A stretch of DNA of 64,000 bases, from positions 62,001 through 126,000 of the forward strand of contig NZ_JADKRR010000004.1 of the NCBI RefSeq assembly GCF_015351105.1, in the 5' to 3' direction. Below the pieces are notes generated by a model. It was not told the origin of the DNA and did no database searches. It was given only the letters and a program-made list of their open reading frames with translations. Source of the DNA: Clavibacter sp. VKM Ac-2872. Its GTDB lineage: Bacteria; Actinomycetota; Actinomycetes; Actinomycetales; Microbacteriaceae. Both the position numbers and the translations under genes were made by a program. Shown here one piece after another: positions 62,338-64,000 of the stretch (the stretch's first letter is position 1; the number at the start of each line of letters is the position of its first letter).

Positions 62338-62983
62338 GCCGCGGGACGACGAGACGCCGATGATCGACGCGACGACGGCGGATGCGCTCTCCGCGCCGCC
62401 CGCAGGGGGGAGCTCCTCCGACGCCGCGGGAGCGGATGCCTCCACGGTGGATGCGGAAGCCGTCGCCCCGGCGGAGCCTGCCGTCCCGGATGCCGAGCTC
62501 CTCGCGGCCGTGGACCTCGCGCGGGCCGCGCTCCGGGAGATCACGCCGGACGAGACCGTCGGCGAGCCGGCGGGTTCCCTCGTCGAGGGCGACCGCGTGC
62601 TGTCGCTCCTCTTCGCGAACACCATGCCCGGCTACCCCGGCTGGTTCTGGACGGTCACGCTCGCCCGCGTCGATGACGCCGCCCCGACGGTGCTCGAGGC
62701 CGAGCTGATGCCCGGAGAGGGTGCCCTGCTCTCGCCCGAGTGGTTGCCGTGGTCCGATCGGCTCGCCGGGATCGAGGCCGACCAGGAGGCGGAGCGCCTC
62801 GCGGCGGAGTCCGACGACGACGACGAGGACGACGACCCCGCGGAGGACGCCGAGGACACGGACGACGTGCTGGACGGCGTCGACTTCGAGGCCCCCGCGT
62901 CGGACGACGACGACGACGATGATGATGATGATGATGACGACGACGACGACGACGACACGAGCTTCGACGGCGCCGATCGCTGA
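62330..62983 (+). CDS. DUF3027-like acidic protein
   Basis: The 217-residue product has a conserved middle part (AELLAAVDLARAALREITPD, then a VSLVEGDR-like segment and GYPGWFWTVTLARVDDAAPT, LLSPEWLPWSDRLA) typical of DUF3027, flanked by Ala/Ser-rich N-terminal and strongly acidic C-terminal tails. The tail contains 18 consecutive Asp codons. Function unknown; co-expressed with the cold-shock-type protein, with which it overlaps by eight bases. Confidence 0.82.
   Translation: MPEPRDDETPMIDATTADALSAPPAGGSSSDAAGADASTVDAEAVAPAEPAVPDAELLAAVDLARAALREITPDETVGEPAGSLVEGDRVLSLLFANTMPGYPGWFWTVTLARVDDAAPTVLEAELMPGEGALLSPEWLPWSDRLAGIEADQEAERLAAESDDDDEDDDPAEDAEDTDDVLDGVDFEAPASDDDDDDDDDDDDDDDDDDTSFDGADR
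62903..62956 (+). repeat. Trinucleotide tract, 18 Asp codons
   Basis: The tract reads five GAC, six GAT and seven GAC codons without interruption. Six consecutive GAT codons are unusual in a genome that otherwise uses GAC. Such tracts change length in steps of three bases, keeping the frame. Confidence 0.9.
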
Positions 62984-63000
62984 CCCGCTTCTCGCGTGAT

Positions 63001-63031
63001 GACGGCGGCGGCCCCCGAAGGGACCGCCGTC
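63001..63031. terminator. Bidirectional terminator between DUF3027-like gene and serC
   Basis: GACGGCGG (63001-63008) pairs with CCGCCGTC (63024-63031), with extra CCC/GGG pairing inside the loop. It lies between convergent genes. Confidence 0.55.
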
Positions 63032-63052
63032 GTCATGGTGCGCGGAGTGGGA

Positions 63053-64000
<948 letters not shown>

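Overview
The window is uniformly high-GC and reads as a chromosome segment of a Gram-positive actinobacterium, most likely of the family Microbacteriaceae (Clavibacter-like). Supporting markers are mycothiol synthase MshD, a GlnR-type regulator, CarD, an HrcA/CIRCE-controlled groEL, a WXG100 protein, a SenX3-RegX3 system next to a phosphoglycerate mutase, and the XPB-type helicase with its partner. The family and genus placement is inference from gene content and order. No rRNA, CRISPR array or insertion sequence was seen.

Positions 1 to about 19,757 are the right-hand part of an integrated siphovirus. The order is capsid protease fused to scaffold, capsid decoration protein, HK97-fold major capsid protein, four or five neck genes, major tail protein, tail chaperone pair with a -1 frameshift, 1056-residue tape measure protein, three tail-tip genes, three small membrane proteins (lysis-type), and then three consecutive large tail proteins that all carry SGNH-hydrolase features. 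Two small genes on the opposite strand follow. The prophage region ends at the 3' end of a tRNA-Lys gene, the probable attachment site. Portal, terminase, integrase and any endolysin would lie to the left of the window.

Positions 19,900 to 22,600 hold a conserved hypothetical gene and an ECF sigma factor (SigK type) with its membrane anti-sigma factor. Positions 22,650 to 41,300 are rich in phosphate genes: pstSCAB, mutT1 (Nudix plus phosphohistidine phosphatase), ppk, mshD, glnR, a group of conserved genes (nitrobindin-like, YgfZ-like, FUSC-like), a secreted metalloprotease with a methionine-rich tail, a methyltransferase, gpmA, phoU and senX3-regX3. Two exact GTTCACC direct repeats with 11-base spacing (PHO boxes) lie upstream of pstS and ppk, and a degenerate copy lies between phoU and senX3, so the cluster appears to be controlled by its own two-component system.

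Positions 41,386 to 51,440 carry a lipoprotein, carD, a fused ispDF, cysS, an rlmB-type rRNA methyltransferase, a DUF4032 protein, a sugar-ABC ATPase (UgpC/MsiK type), a DsbA-like protein, tRNA-Thr, a nitroreductase and msrB. Positions 51,640 to 64,000 carry a DUF3263 protein and a LytR C-terminal-domain protein, cspA, groEL behind two CIRCE elements, a lone WXG100 protein, a two-component system whose kinase has a long insertion, the XPB-like helicase pair, a second cold-shock-domain protein, an acidic DUF3027-like protein with an 18-Asp tract, and a truncated serC.

Two themes run through the chromosomal part. Convergent gene pairs are separated by long near-perfect bidirectional terminators. 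At least nine genes have a TANNNT -10 box ending 6-7 bases before the start codon and no ribosome-binding site, as expected for leaderless mRNAs.
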